A DNA stretch of 64,000 nt from Gammaproteobacteria bacterium (lineage in GTDB: Bacteria; Pseudomonadota; Gammaproteobacteria; JAUZRS01). The translations under genes and the position numbers were made by a program. The notes beneath the pieces were generated by a model that did not search any database, had not been told where the DNA came from, and saw only the letters and a list, made by a program, of their open reading frames with translations. Shown here piece after piece: positions 19,333 to 28,872 of the stretch. The stretch covers positions 1 through 64,000 of the forward strand of contig JAUZSP010000004.1 of NCBI GenBank assembly GCA_030949385.1. The letters run 5' to 3'. The first letter of the stretch is position 1. Each line of letters begins with the position of its first letter.

Positions 19333-22300
19333 ATGGATAAATCCATTCAAGTCCACGATTATCAAATATCGACTCGAAAATTAGCCCCTTCGGCAGCCGC
19401 TGTTGTCCGCAGCCTAAAACGCCCCCGCGTGATGGAATATCTCCACGACGGCGGTGCCAATCGACGTATTTTTGCCGTCGAAGGTCAAGCAGGACAAGGC
19501 AAGACCACCCTGATTTCACAGTTTTTGAAAGAGTATCACTGTCCTAATCTCTGGTACCAGCTGGATGAAAATGACACCCAGCCGATTCATCTTTTGGCCG
19601 GTCTGCTGTCGCTCTGTTACCACAATTTTTCAGATTTTGAATCACCCTTTTTAGAGCGTCTGGTGGAGTGGGGCGAAACCACCGACGACAAATTAGAGAC
19701 CGCCGTTAACAGTTTGGTCTCCACTTTGGAACGCTACATTGGCAATGAACGTTATCTGGTATTAGACAACTTTCAAATTCTGGAAGGGCATAAAAAATCA
19801 ATTAAAATCGTACAGATGTTGCTGGATCAAGCACCCAAACAGCTCAAATTCATCTTGATCTCTCGCCTACCAGTCACCCTGCTACTGGGTAAACGCAACT
19901 CACCTCAGGAATGGCTGACCCTTGGCAACCAACGATTGGCCTTTAACCACGACGAAATGCATCGTCTCTCCAGCGAAATCTTTGGCAATACCCTCACCGA
20001 AGAAGCGTACCAAGAGCTGTATAAAAACACCCAGGGCTGGCCTGTCGGGCTGATCTCCATGGGTCACAATCAAGACGACACCCTGCCCTCACCCAGCGGC
20101 ATTATCACCGATGCCAAAAGCGCACTGTTGCTCAGTGACATCGGCTCCTACTTTAAATACGAACTGCTGGAAAAACTGCCCCCGGAACAGCGCAGCTTTC
20201 TCTCCCAAATAGCCCTACTGGAAGAGATCAGCACACCACTGGCCAGCGCGGTCACTCAGCGTGAAGACACACAAAAACTGTTGTGGTTGCTGCTGGAACG
20301 CCACGGTTTTCTCTACCGCCTCTCGCGCACCACCTACACATTGCATCCGCTGTTGCGCACCTACCTGCGCGAAGAGTCACAAAAGCAACTCAGCAAAGAG
20401 GCGCTGAACCAATACCTACGGCGCATTGGCAACCACTTCCAAGAGGAAGATAAAACCCACAAAGCAGTTTATTATTTTCTCAAAGCCGGTGATTACCAAC
20501 ATACCGAATCACTGCTGCAACAGATGAACGCCCGTCTGCTAAAAATTCCTCAGCACACCAGCGATCTGGAAGAGTTACAGCAACTTCTGCCGAAAAAAAT
20601 CAGCGAAAATTCAGGCTGGTTATCTCTGCTGCTGGCCGCCATCCAGATGGAAACGGCTCCGCTGGAAGCCAGCCGCCACTTTGAACGAGCCAGAACCCTG
20701 TTCAACCAAAGTGACGATAAAAAAGGCTTGTTATTACTGATCACTCAAGAGCTGCTGTTCCACGCCCTGATTGACGGTCGCCATGAACGCTGTGCCGGTC
20801 TGCTCTCAGAGGCAGAGCCGCTCTATCAAAGCCTGCATCAGCAAATTGATCCCTACTCCACCATTTACATCAACAGCTCCTTGAGTGCTGCCAGCCTATT
20901 TGTCCATCAACAACAAGGCCCACGCGCCCTGAACGACACTTTGCGTATTGCCGAGCAGGGAAAATACCGTGACTTGATGATTCACATCCATCTATTGCAG
21001 GCCTTTCACCGGGTGCTCACCGGCCAGCTCAATGCAGCCAAAGAAGATCTCGAGGTACTACATCAAGCACTGCATCAAAACCAACTCAACCAGCTGGAAC
21101 GCTGCCTCGCCTTTACCGTCGTCAGTTATTGGCTCTATAAATCAGCCAATTTTAGCGCCCTGAAACGTCATCTCACCCAGAAAAAAGAGCTGCTCAACGA
21201 AACATTACTTAACCAGACCCTACTTGCTTCGGTGATCCAAGTACTGCAAGTACAGATGTCCATTGCCGAAGGTCACTACGCCCAGGCTCGCAGCTTAGTG
21301 CGACGCACCCGCAGCATGGCCTACATCAATGATCATCGCCCGCTGCACAACCGCTTGATGCTCTATCAAGGCCTATTGGAAGCGATGAGCGGCGAATCCA
21401 CTCAAGCTGCGCAAATTCTGAACGAATTGGAACAGCGCATCACCTCTGAAGGCCCCTTGGCGATCCACGACCACACCCTGATCGGCACCATTTACATGAT
21501 GCTCGCCAATTGGGAACACGCCAAACGGCACTTAGACAAGGCCATTCAGTGGGGGCAAGTCTATGGCAATCAACAAGCCATCGCCGGAGCACTGCTGCAC
21601 CGTATCTTTGTCCAGATTCAGCGTGATGAAACCGCCACCGCCAGCGCCGACATCAATCACTTCGTCTCCTTGATGAAGCAGATCCAATACCCCCATTTTG
21701 ACCTCTGGTTACCGCGCATCAGCGAAGAGGTCTTCCGCTACGCGGTGACAAACAACATCGATGCCGAATACATGCGTGAAATCTCCGCCTCACGGCTCGA
21801 CATCGGCATGGATGCCAAGGGCAACTCCATTCCTATCCTGCACATTGAGTGTCTAGGCCGTTTGGACTTTTTGCTGCACACTGAAACACGGCTCTCACAA
21901 GCCGATTTAACCCCCGCTCAGCGTGCCTTAATTGCTCTGTTGCTGACCACCCCTGAACTGCACATGGATCAAGCCGACATTCAACAAGCCCTGTGGCCAA
22001 ACAGCCCACTGGAAAAAGCCCGTGCCACCTTTGATGCCCTATTGTCACGCCTGCGCAGCACCTTTAATAAGTCACTGACACCGCACTCAGCAAAATCTTA
22101 CTTGCTGCTCAAGCGAGGTGAACTGTATTTGATTAATTGCCAAGCGGATCTGCTGTTGTTTGCTCAAGAAGGGCAAAAAGGGCTGAAGCTGTCCAAAAGT
22201 GGTAAATTCTGGGAGGCCAGCCTGTCACTTTATGCCGCGCTGGAAAAATGGCAAGGGGAATTCTGTATTGGCGTTGATCTGACCTACTCGGTACGCGATT

Positions 22301-22614
22301 TACGCGATCACTTGGGCAGCCAATACGTTCAATGCTGTAAAACACTGGCCAACATCGCTGCCACTGCCAACCGCCCTCATGAAGCCATTCAGCTGCTTAC
22401 AGAACCGTTCCGTGCCGACCCCAGTGATGAAAATTTGGTCAGTACCCTCTATCTGCTGCACCGCAAAATTGATCAACGCGAAAAAAGCATCAAAATTTTA
22501 CGCATGTACCGCAGCGCCCTAATTGAAGAGGGCATGGGAAGTACAGAGGCCAACGAAATCGTAGTGGAACTCTACAACAATCTCAAACAGCAACTGCTCA
22601 ACAGCGAGCCATAA
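19333..22614 (+). CDS. Giant STAND-type ATPase regulator with C-terminal SARP-like DNA-binding and BTAD domains
   Basis: A 1093-residue cytoplasmic protein built like a MalT-class STAND ATPase. Walker A is EGQAGQGKTT (50-59) and Walker B lies in YLVLDNF (141-147). A long helical repeat region (about 380-820, TPR-like) follows; the C terminus holds a winged-helix-like segment (about 836-930, including ADLTPAQRALIALLL and ALWPNSPLEKARATFDALL) and a BTAD-type domain (about 935-1085). STAND proteins usually switch on ligand or protein binding, so this is probably a signal-dependent transcriptional activator, but the placement of a SARP-type module at the C terminus differs from AfsR-type proteins. 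The ligand and targets are unknown. Its paralog lies tail-to-tail 15 bases away. Confidence 0.75.
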   Translation: MDKSIQVHDYQISTRKLAPSAAAVVRSLKRPRVMEYLHDGGANRRIFAVEGQAGQGKTTLISQFLKEYHCPNLWYQLDENDTQPIHLLAGLLSLCYHNFSDFESPFLERLVEWGETTDDKLETAVNSLVSTLERYIGNERYLVLDNFQILEGHKKSIKIVQMLLDQAPKQLKFILISRLPVTLLLGKRNSPQEWLTLGNQRLAFNHDEMHRLSSEIFGNTLTEEAYQELYKNTQGWPVGLISMGHNQDDTLPSPSGIITDAKSALLLSDIGSYFKYELLEKLPPEQRSFLSQIALLEEISTPLASAVTQREDTQKLLWLLLERHGFLYRLSRTTYTLHPLLRTYLREESQKQLSKEALNQYLRRIGNHFQEEDKTHKAVYYFLKAGDYQHTESLLQQMNARLLKIPQHTSDLEELQQLLPKKISENSGWLSLLLAAIQMETAPLEASRHFERARTLFNQSDDKKGLLLLITQELLFHALIDGRHERCAGLLSEAEPLYQSLHQQIDPYSTIYINSSLSAASLFVHQQQGPRALNDTLRIAEQGKYRDLMIHIHLLQAFHRVLTGQLNAAKEDLEVLHQALHQNQLNQLERCLAFTVVSYWLYKSANFSALKRHLTQKKELLNETLLNQTLLASVIQVLQVQMSIAEGHYAQARSLVRRTRSMAYINDHRPLHNRLMLYQGLLEAMSGESTQAAQILNELEQRITSEGPLAIHDHTLIGTIYMMLANWEHAKRHLDKAIQWGQVYGNQQAIAGALLHRIFVQIQRDETATASADINHFVSLMKQIQYPHFDLWLPRISEEVFRYAVTNNIDAEYMREISASRLDIGMDAKGNSIPILHIECLGRLDFLLHTETRLSQADLTPAQRALIALLLTTPELHMDQADIQQALWPNSPLEKARATFDALLSRLRSTFNKSLTPHSAKSYLLLKRGELYLINCQADLLLFAQEGQKGLKLSKSGKFWEASLSLYAALEKWQGEFCIGVDLTYSVRDLRDHLGSQYVQCCKTLANIAATANRPHEAIQLLTEPFRADPSDENLVSTLYLLHRKIDQREKSIKILRMYRSALIEEGMGSTEANEIVVELYNNLKQQLLNSEP

Positions 22615-22629
22615 ACCCGCACTGCGGAT

Positions 22630-25600
22630 TTAAAAGGTGAAGGGTTTGCTGCCGTTGTGAGTTTTCACCACCATCGCAATGGTGTCTTCCAACGAGGTAC
22701 CCGCCTCAATCAGTGCATTATGGTAGGCGGTCAAAACCAACGCCGCTTGATCTCGTTGCCCCAGCTGTTTATAAAGACTGTAAAGCCGACGTACCAGACT
22801 TTCATCGCTGGGATCCCGCTGGAAAAAGAGCTTCAATAGATCAACGGCCTCCTGATGCTCCCCCTCTCGTTCCACCAACTGCGCCAAAGCACGGCTGCAC
22901 TGAGCGTGCTGTTCATTGAGCTGTTCGCGCAGATCATCAATCACCAGCAAATTCTGCTCTTCAGGGCAGAGCGGACCTTGCCAATAGTTGACTGCCTTGC
23001 GCAAACAGAATCCCGCCTCCCAATGTTTACCCTCCTTGTAGAGGCGCAAACCCTCCTCGCTTTGGCGACGGAAATGGTGCAGATCCACCTCACAATTACT
23101 CAAACAGAGCACGCCCCGCTTCAAGACAAAATACGACTTTGCCTTCCACGGTTTCAGCGCTTTATTCAAGGTGCTTCTGACCCGAGACAAAAGGGCATCA
23201 AAATTAGCCCGCGCCTTTTCTTGCGGACTGTCAGGCCACAACATCAGCTGCACCGAAGCTTGATCCAAACAGAGATCTGGAGCGGTAATCAACAGCGACA
23301 ACAGAGAACGTTGAGCGGGGGTTAAATCCGACTGTTGCAAACGAGACTCACCAGATAACGTAAAAGAGATGTCGCCCAAACTCTGCACATGCACCATCGG
23401 CAAGACTTGACCTTTATCATCCACTCCCACATCCAAACATTGCACCGCCAATTGACGTAAAAAACGCGACTCAACGCCGTTTTTTATGCCCGTCAAATAG
23501 AACTGCATCGCCACATCGGGTATCCACACATCACTGTAACGGCCATTGTGTTGAGGCATCACGGTGACGAATTCTTGGGTATCTTGTTTGGCCAGATCTT
23601 CTTGCCCCAAGGCGTGGAACAGAGTCGCTCGCTGCAACAACACCGCCGACTGAGTAAAATAATCTTTACGCAGTTCGGCGCGTTTGTGCGCTTCATCCAA
23701 AAACAGTTTGGCTTCGCCGTGATCGCCCAACTGCAGATAAGCGGCTCCCAAAACCAGCAGAGCATGCAAACTGTGCATATCGCCTTTGGCCACTAAGGCC
23801 AACTGTGCCAGCGCTTTTTTGTGTGGTGCACTGAAGTTATCCAGCAACAGATCCAACAGAGGATGATAAGGCCGTAAATACTGACTTATGGCCAAATGCC
23901 GATCACACGCTGGCAAACCCAAATTTTGCTGTAAAAGGTGTTTGGCGGTTAAAAAATCACCCTCCGCCAACGCCGCCTGCATCTCCCAAACGAGCAACAA
24001 TGCCCCGGCCAAATTCTGCTCCAAAATAGGCCGCGACAGATAGAGTTTGGAAAGCCTCAGATGACGTTTCAGCTCTTGCAGTTCACCTGAGCGATAGAGC
24101 CAATAAGCCATTGCAGCATAAATATAACCCTGCTCCAGTGCATCACACCAAGTCTCACCAATGACCCCGTGCAACGCCTCCATATCGCCTTTTGCTTCCA
24201 ACAACTGACCCGAGGATATAAGGTCAAACAGGCGCATAAGGCGAATGCGCAGCGCCAAACGTTCAAAACGGTGTTCACTGGCCAGACGCAAAGCGTACTC
24301 CAGCGAGTTACGCCCCAACTCGGCATTATCATGAATCACCAGTTGAGCTGCGCCCAGACAGGCGCTGATGTACGCCTTAGCGTAATGGTTCAAACTGTGT
24401 TGCAACTCGCTGTACAGCACTGAAGCACGCTGATAAAGGTTCTGCACCTCTTCAATTTGGCCACTGACTAAGGTATGAAACAGAATTGAAAGTGACAACG
24501 CCAACAGCTCGCCTTGTTGATCTTCCTCCGCTTTCAACTTATTCAGGGCAAGATGCAGCGGCTCACGAGCCGCAGCAGGATCACATTCCATCGCAGCCGT
24601 CGCTTGCAATAACAGCAACCATGCCGAATTTGACTCCTTACGAGCCAGCAGTTGCAGCACATCTTTTGGCTCAATATGGCAAACGATCTCCAATAACGTC
24701 GGCCCCATCAAACGCAACAGCTGCTCCACACTGCGCAAATCCCCTGCCCTCAAGGCATAAACCACCGCTTGACGAGGCTGTTTTTGCGAGACCAGACGCT
24801 CCATAACCCGCTGTAGAATTTCTTTAAGGTTATTGCGTCCCAAGTACGCACTCGCCTGTTGGCGCAAAATAGTACGCAATAACGGATGCATCTCAAACAC
24901 CGCTTGTCCAGGACGCTGATAGATAAAACCGTGCTGTTCCACCATCTGTTGCAGCAGTGCCGCAGCGTCTTCACGTCCGCTGACCGTCAACACCAGCGAC
25001 AACGAAATCGACTCCAACAACGCCACTCGCATCAGAAAATCACGCACATCATTGGAGAGGCCATCCAGCAACTCCCGTTGAAAATAATCACTCAGAGCGG
25101 CAGCACTGTTGACGGCTCTTGACTCAGGCAACAGATGCGTCAAACCCACAGGCCAGCCTAAAGAACGACGAAACAGCTCTGCCGCACGGCTTTGAGAAAC
25201 CCCTTTAGAGATTTGAGCCAATAGAGAAATCACTTCATCACGACTGAAGGCCAATTGGGCGTTGTCGATGATGCACCACAACTGCGTGGCGTGAATGTCA
25301 CTCAGTAAAATCGCCACTGGGGTGCGTGAGGTGATCAAAAAAGTGACGTCCATCGGTGTCATCTCAATCAAGCGCTGCAACAGAACCAGAGCCGAGCTGC
25401 TCTCCTCCAAGACCTGCAGACCATCTAAAACGATATGAACACTTTTTTGCGATTTATGATTTAATTTAACGCAGACATTCAAAGACTGCTGAAAGGCTTC
25501 CAGTAACGCCGTCTCATTTTCTAAATCAACAGACGATAACGATTCCAACGGCGGACAAGAGAAACCCAATAACGTCGCCTGACAGGCCTGTACCAAGGAG

Positions 25601-25851
25601 ATCAACAACGTCGCTGGATCACAATCCTTTTCATCCAGCCGACACCACGCATAGGCACAGTCCAGATGTTCCAGATATTGAGAAACAAGTACCGACTTGC
25701 CTTGCCCTGCTTGGCCTTCAAACACCGCCACTTGACGATGGGTGGCACGTTTTGTCAAACGCTCAATCAGACGGGGGCGAAACAAAAATCGCTGTGATTC
25801 AACAGCAAGGCGTTCAAACTTACCTAGGGGGGTGATTTTATCGTCGTTCAT
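22630..25851 (-). CDS. Giant STAND-type ATPase regulator, paralog of the convergent neighbour
   Basis: A 1073-residue protein with the same domain order as the gene at 19333: Walker A EGQAGQGKS (45-53), Walker B in VHIVLDGLQVL, a long TPR-like helical region, a winged-helix-like segment with DLTPAQRSLLSLLITAPD and MLWPDSPQEKARANFDALL, and a C-terminal BTAD-type domain. The two proteins align along their length but are clearly diverged, so the duplication is not recent. The start ATG at 25851 is divergent from the rnf operon across a 281-base gap, making rnf a possible but unproven target. Function is inferred from architecture only. Confidence 0.75.
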   Translation of the reverse strand: MNDDKITPLGKFERLAVESQRFLFRPRLIERLTKRATHRQVAVFEGQAGQGKSVLVSQYLEHLDCAYAWCRLDEKDCDPATLLISLVQACQATLLGFSCPPLESLSSVDLENETALLEAFQQSLNVCVKLNHKSQKSVHIVLDGLQVLEESSSALVLLQRLIEMTPMDVTFLITSRTPVAILLSDIHATQLWCIIDNAQLAFSRDEVISLLAQISKGVSQSRAAELFRRSLGWPVGLTHLLPESRAVNSAAALSDYFQRELLDGLSNDVRDFLMRVALLESISLSLVLTVSGREDAAALLQQMVEQHGFIYQRPGQAVFEMHPLLRTILRQQASAYLGRNNLKEILQRVMERLVSQKQPRQAVVYALRAGDLRSVEQLLRLMGPTLLEIVCHIEPKDVLQLLARKESNSAWLLLLQATAAMECDPAAAREPLHLALNKLKAEEDQQGELLALSLSILFHTLVSGQIEEVQNLYQRASVLYSELQHSLNHYAKAYISACLGAAQLVIHDNAELGRNSLEYALRLASEHRFERLALRIRLMRLFDLISSGQLLEAKGDMEALHGVIGETWCDALEQGYIYAAMAYWLYRSGELQELKRHLRLSKLYLSRPILEQNLAGALLLVWEMQAALAEGDFLTAKHLLQQNLGLPACDRHLAISQYLRPYHPLLDLLLDNFSAPHKKALAQLALVAKGDMHSLHALLVLGAAYLQLGDHGEAKLFLDEAHKRAELRKDYFTQSAVLLQRATLFHALGQEDLAKQDTQEFVTVMPQHNGRYSDVWIPDVAMQFYLTGIKNGVESRFLRQLAVQCLDVGVDDKGQVLPMVHVQSLGDISFTLSGESRLQQSDLTPAQRSLLSLLITAPDLCLDQASVQLMLWPDSPQEKARANFDALLSRVRSTLNKALKPWKAKSYFVLKRGVLCLSNCEVDLHHFRRQSEEGLRLYKEGKHWEAGFCLRKAVNYWQGPLCPEEQNLLVIDDLREQLNEQHAQCSRALAQLVEREGEHQEAVDLLKLFFQRDPSDESLVRRLYSLYKQLGQRDQAALVLTAYHNALIEAGTSLEDTIAMVVKTHNGSKPFTF

Positions 25852-26046
25852 CGATCAACCGTTCTCATTTAACTGAATGTTCTAAAAATGATCGTCTTTC
25901 ATGACATAAATGAAAAACGCCCCGCTTTCTACCATGCCTGAACTCATTTTCCCAGTTTAAAGCGAACAAACCCACTTTTTAGACGCTAAAACGTCACAGC
26001 ATGCAAACCTGCTACAAAATATCTCTGCCAAGACTGGAGAGTCAAT

Positions 26047-26136
26047 ATGACCAAAGCACCGCCCAAAGAGGATAAGAATTTGTTAAACTCCTGCTCCAAT
26101 ATCACTTTAAACCACAGCAGCCACAGAACGACATGA
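26047..26136 (+). CDS. Possible 29-residue leader ORF overlapping the rnfA start
   Basis: An ATG at 26047 preceded by GGAGAGTCAAT opens a 29-codon frame whose TGA (26134-26136) overlaps the rnfA ATG (26133-26135) as ATGA, the arrangement used for translational coupling. The peptide ([17 protein letters not shown]..., ending HRTT) has no recognisable domain, signal or attenuator-like run of one amino acid. rnfA itself has no clear ribosome site of its own. It may be a real leader peptide or chance. Confidence 0.4.
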   Translation: MTKAPPKEDKNLLNSCSNITLNHSSHRTT

Positions 26137-26714
26137 GCGAATACGCACTAATCCTCATCAGCACCATTTTAGTCAACAACTTCGTTCTAGTGAAGTTTCT
26201 CGGCCTATGTCCCTTTATGGGCGTCTCCCGCAAGCTGGAAACTGCGGTGGGAATGGGCTTGGCCACCACCTTTGTGCTGACCTTGTCCTCAGTTTGCAGC
26301 TACTTGGCCAATCAATATTTGCTGATCCCCTTCGAGCTGGAATTCCTACGCACCATCACCTTTATCCTTATCATCGCCGTGGTGGTGCAGTTTACCGAGA
26401 TGGTGGTGCATAAAACCAGCCCGCTGCTCTACAATATTTTAGGCATTTTTCTGCCCCTGATCACCACCAACTGCGCCGTCTTAGGCGTTGCTTTGCTTAA
26501 CATTCAAGAAGATCACACCTTTATCGAATCGGCACTCTACGGTTTTGGTGCCGCCATCGGCTTTTCTATGGTTTTAGTGCTGTTTGCTGCGGTACGCGAA
26601 CGAGTCGATGTGGCCGATGTGCCCACCCCCTTTAAAGGCAACGCCATCGCTCTGATTACCGCCGGTCTGATGTCCTTGGCGTTTATGGGCTTTTCAGGCC
26701 TAATCAAGGTATAA
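26133..26714 (+). CDS. rnfA: Electron transport complex subunit RnfA/RsxA
   Basis: Integral membrane subunit (193 residues, six predicted helices) of the Rnf complex, which couples electron flow between NAD(H) and ferredoxin to ion movement; in E. coli the Rsx version reduces SoxR. The opening [20 protein letters not shown] and the central [20 protein letters not shown], with its conserved cysteine that helps hold an iron-sulfur centre with RnfE, are typical. It is the first of six rnf genes in the gammaproteobacterial order ABCDGE. Confidence 0.97.
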   Translation: MSEYALILISTILVNNFVLVKFLGLCPFMGVSRKLETAVGMGLATTFVLTLSSVCSYLANQYLLIPFELEFLRTITFILIIAVVVQFTEMVVHKTSPLLYNILGIFLPLITTNCAVLGVALLNIQEDHTFIESALYGFGAAIGFSMVLVLFAAVRERVDVADVPTPFKGNAIALITAGLMSLAFMGFSGLIKV

Positions 26715-26717
26715 CCC

Positions 26718-27287
26718 ATGCTCAGTGCTCTGATTGTTCTCACCTTGCTGAGTCTGGCTTTTGGCCTACTGCTCGGTTTTTCTGCGATTCGGTTTAAAGT
26801 CGAGGGCGATCCGGTCGTAGACCAGATTGATGCCCTGCTGCCGCAAACCCAGTGCGGTCAATGTGGTTACCCTGGTTGTCGCCCCTACGCCACGGCGCTT
26901 GCCGAAGGCAACGAAGAGATCAACCGCTGCCCACCAGGTGGCGAAGCAGGCATACAAGCGTTGGCGGATCTGCTCGGACGAGAAGTGATCCCCCTTGATC
27001 CAGAAGCGGGTGAAGAGAGTGAACCTGAATTGGCCATCATTGACGAACACGCCTGCATCGGCTGCACCCTCTGCATTCAAGCCTGTCCTGTGGATGCCAT
27101 CTTGGGTGCCGCCAAACAGATGCATACGGTGATTGAGAGCGAATGCACCGGCTGCAAACTCTGTCTTGATCCCTGCCCAGTGGATTGCATTCTTATGGTG
27201 CCAAACCAAGAGAGCCTGAACAGTTGGAAATGGCCTTATCCAGCCTCAAAACAGCCAACGGCTGCGCAACATAAGACGGCCTCCTAA
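26718..27287 (+). CDS. rnfB: Electron transport complex subunit RnfB
   Basis: Iron-sulfur subunit (189 residues) that receives or donates electrons at the ferredoxin side. It has an N-terminal membrane helix (about 4-26), a four-cysteine cluster site CGQCGYPGC plus C71 (C46, C49, C54, C71), and two 4Fe-4S ferredoxin motifs, [12 protein letters not shown] and [12 protein letters not shown], in the C-terminal half. It starts four bases after rnfA and overlaps the rnfC start. Confidence 0.97.
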   Translation: MLSALIVLTLLSLAFGLLLGFSAIRFKVEGDPVVDQIDALLPQTQCGQCGYPGCRPYATALAEGNEEINRCPPGGEAGIQALADLLGREVIPLDPEAGEESEPELAIIDEHACIGCTLCIQACPVDAILGAAKQMHTVIESECTGCKLCLDPCPVDCILMVPNQESLNSWKWPYPASKQPTAAQHKTAS

Positions 27288-28867
27288 TGCCCATCGAACA
27301 ACTCTCCCATTTCCACGGTGGCCTTAAACTCTCGGGCTTTAAAGCACTCTCCGCCAACAGCCCCATTCAAAAAATGGCGCTGTTGGCGGAATATCGGCTG
27401 CCTCTGCAACAGCACATCGGCGAACCTGCTGAGGCCATCGTCAGCGTCGGTGAACGGGTACTCAAAGGGCAGATGATCGCCCAAGCACAAGGCTCCATCA
27501 GTGCGCCCATTCATGCGCCCACCTCCGGCACCATCAGCGCCATCGACAAACAGGCGGTGGCGCACATTTCCAGACTGCCCGCCACCTGCATCACCCTCAC
27601 CAGCGACGGCCTTGATGAAGCATCGCCTGCGCAGCCCCTTGGCGAAGAGTACCGCCAACTGGGTAAACAAACGTTATACGAGCATCTGCGCCAAGCGGGC
27701 ATTGTTGGTTTGGGTGGCGCAACGTTTCCCACCGCCACCAAACTCGCCCTCGCTTCGAGACGACCTTTAAAAACCTTGATCATCAACGGTGCCGAGTGCG
27801 AACCCTACATCACCTGTGATCAAAAGCTGATGGAAGAGCGCGCCGATGAGGTGTTAAAAGGCATTCATGTTCTGATTCACAGCCTGCGTCCGCGCCAATG
27901 CCTCATCGGTGTCGAAGACAACAAACCCGCTGCCATCACAGCCTTAAACGAAGCACTCAAAAACGACCCTACACCCTCATCCGTGTCGATAAAAATTGTC
28001 GCCGTTGCCAGCCTTTACCCAACGGGCGGGGAAAAACAGCTGATCAAAGTGCTCACCGATCAAGAGGTGCCCAGCGGCGGTTTTCCCGGTGATTTGGGCA
28101 TTGTCTGCCAAAACATCGGCAGTGCCTACGCCATCTACCGCGCCATCTACGAAGCTGAACCGCTGATCTCACGCATCGTCACCCTCACCGGCGCGGGCAT
28201 CCAAAATCCGGGCAACTGGGAAGTGCTGATTGGCACCCCCATTGAGCAGTTAAGTCGAGCCGGTGGGGGTTACACGAATGACGTACAACGTCTGATCATG
28301 GGCGGGCCGATGATGGGCTTGGCGCTGCACAGCGATGAGCTGCCGATCAGCAAAGCCAGCAACTGCATTTTGGCGCTCAGCAGCAATGAACTGCCCAAAA
28401 CCGAAACCGTCAGCCCCTGCATTCGCTGCGGAGCCTGTGTGGAGGTCTGTCCCGCCAACCTGTTGCCGCAACAACTTTACTGGCACAGTCGCGCCAAAGA
28501 CTTTGACAAAGCGCAAGACAACAACCTGTTTGACTGCATCGAGTGCGGCTGCTGTGATTACGTCTGCCCCAGCCACATTCCTTTGGTCAGTTTTTATCGT
28601 TACGCCAAAACCCAAATCTGGAACGCCGAACGAGAGCGACAAAAAGCCGATCAAGCCCGAGAGCGACACCAATTCCGCGAACAGCGCATCGAATTGGCAA
28701 AACAGGAAAAAGAAGCCAAAATGGCCAAACGCCGTGCCGCCCTCAAAGCTAAAAAAGCCGGTGACAGCAGCAGCTCCGCCAAACAAGACGCCATCAAAGC
28801 CGCTCTGGCACGAGTACAGGCGAAAAAAAGCAACAAAGCCTCTAACTCCGAAGGCACACAAGGTTAA
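27287..28867 (+). CDS. rnfC: Electron transport complex subunit RnfC
   Basis: Peripheral subunit (526 residues) that binds NADH and FMN. The nucleotide-binding part resembles NuoF (for example GLGGATFPTATKLAL and INGAECEPYITCD); two 4Fe-4S sites follow, CIRCGACVEVCP (near 378) and CIECGCCDYVCP (near 417). The tail from about 445 is a highly charged Lys/Arg/Glu/Ala-rich helix, shorter than the repeat-rich tail of E. coli RsxC. Confidence 0.97.
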   Translation: MPIEQLSHFHGGLKLSGFKALSANSPIQKMALLAEYRLPLQQHIGEPAEAIVSVGERVLKGQMIAQAQGSISAPIHAPTSGTISAIDKQAVAHISRLPATCITLTSDGLDEASPAQPLGEEYRQLGKQTLYEHLRQAGIVGLGGATFPTATKLALASRRPLKTLIINGAECEPYITCDQKLMEERADEVLKGIHVLIHSLRPRQCLIGVEDNKPAAITALNEALKNDPTPSSVSIKIVAVASLYPTGGEKQLIKVLTDQEVPSGGFPGDLGIVCQNIGSAYAIYRAIYEAEPLISRIVTLTGAGIQNPGNWEVLIGTPIEQLSRAGGGYTNDVQRLIMGGPMMGLALHSDELPISKASNCILALSSNELPKTETVSPCIRCGACVEVCPANLLPQQLYWHSRAKDFDKAQDNNLFDCIECGCCDYVCPSHIPLVSFYRYAKTQIWNAERERQKADQARERHQFREQRIELAKQEKEAKMAKRRAALKAKKAGDSSSSAKQDAIKAALARVQAKKSNKASNSEGTQG

Positions 28868-28872
28868 TCCTC

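Noticed and set aside
28250-28861. 203-codon Phe/Gly-rich open frame on the minus strand
   Set aside because: Antisense to the charged tail of rnfC, which creates such frames by composition.
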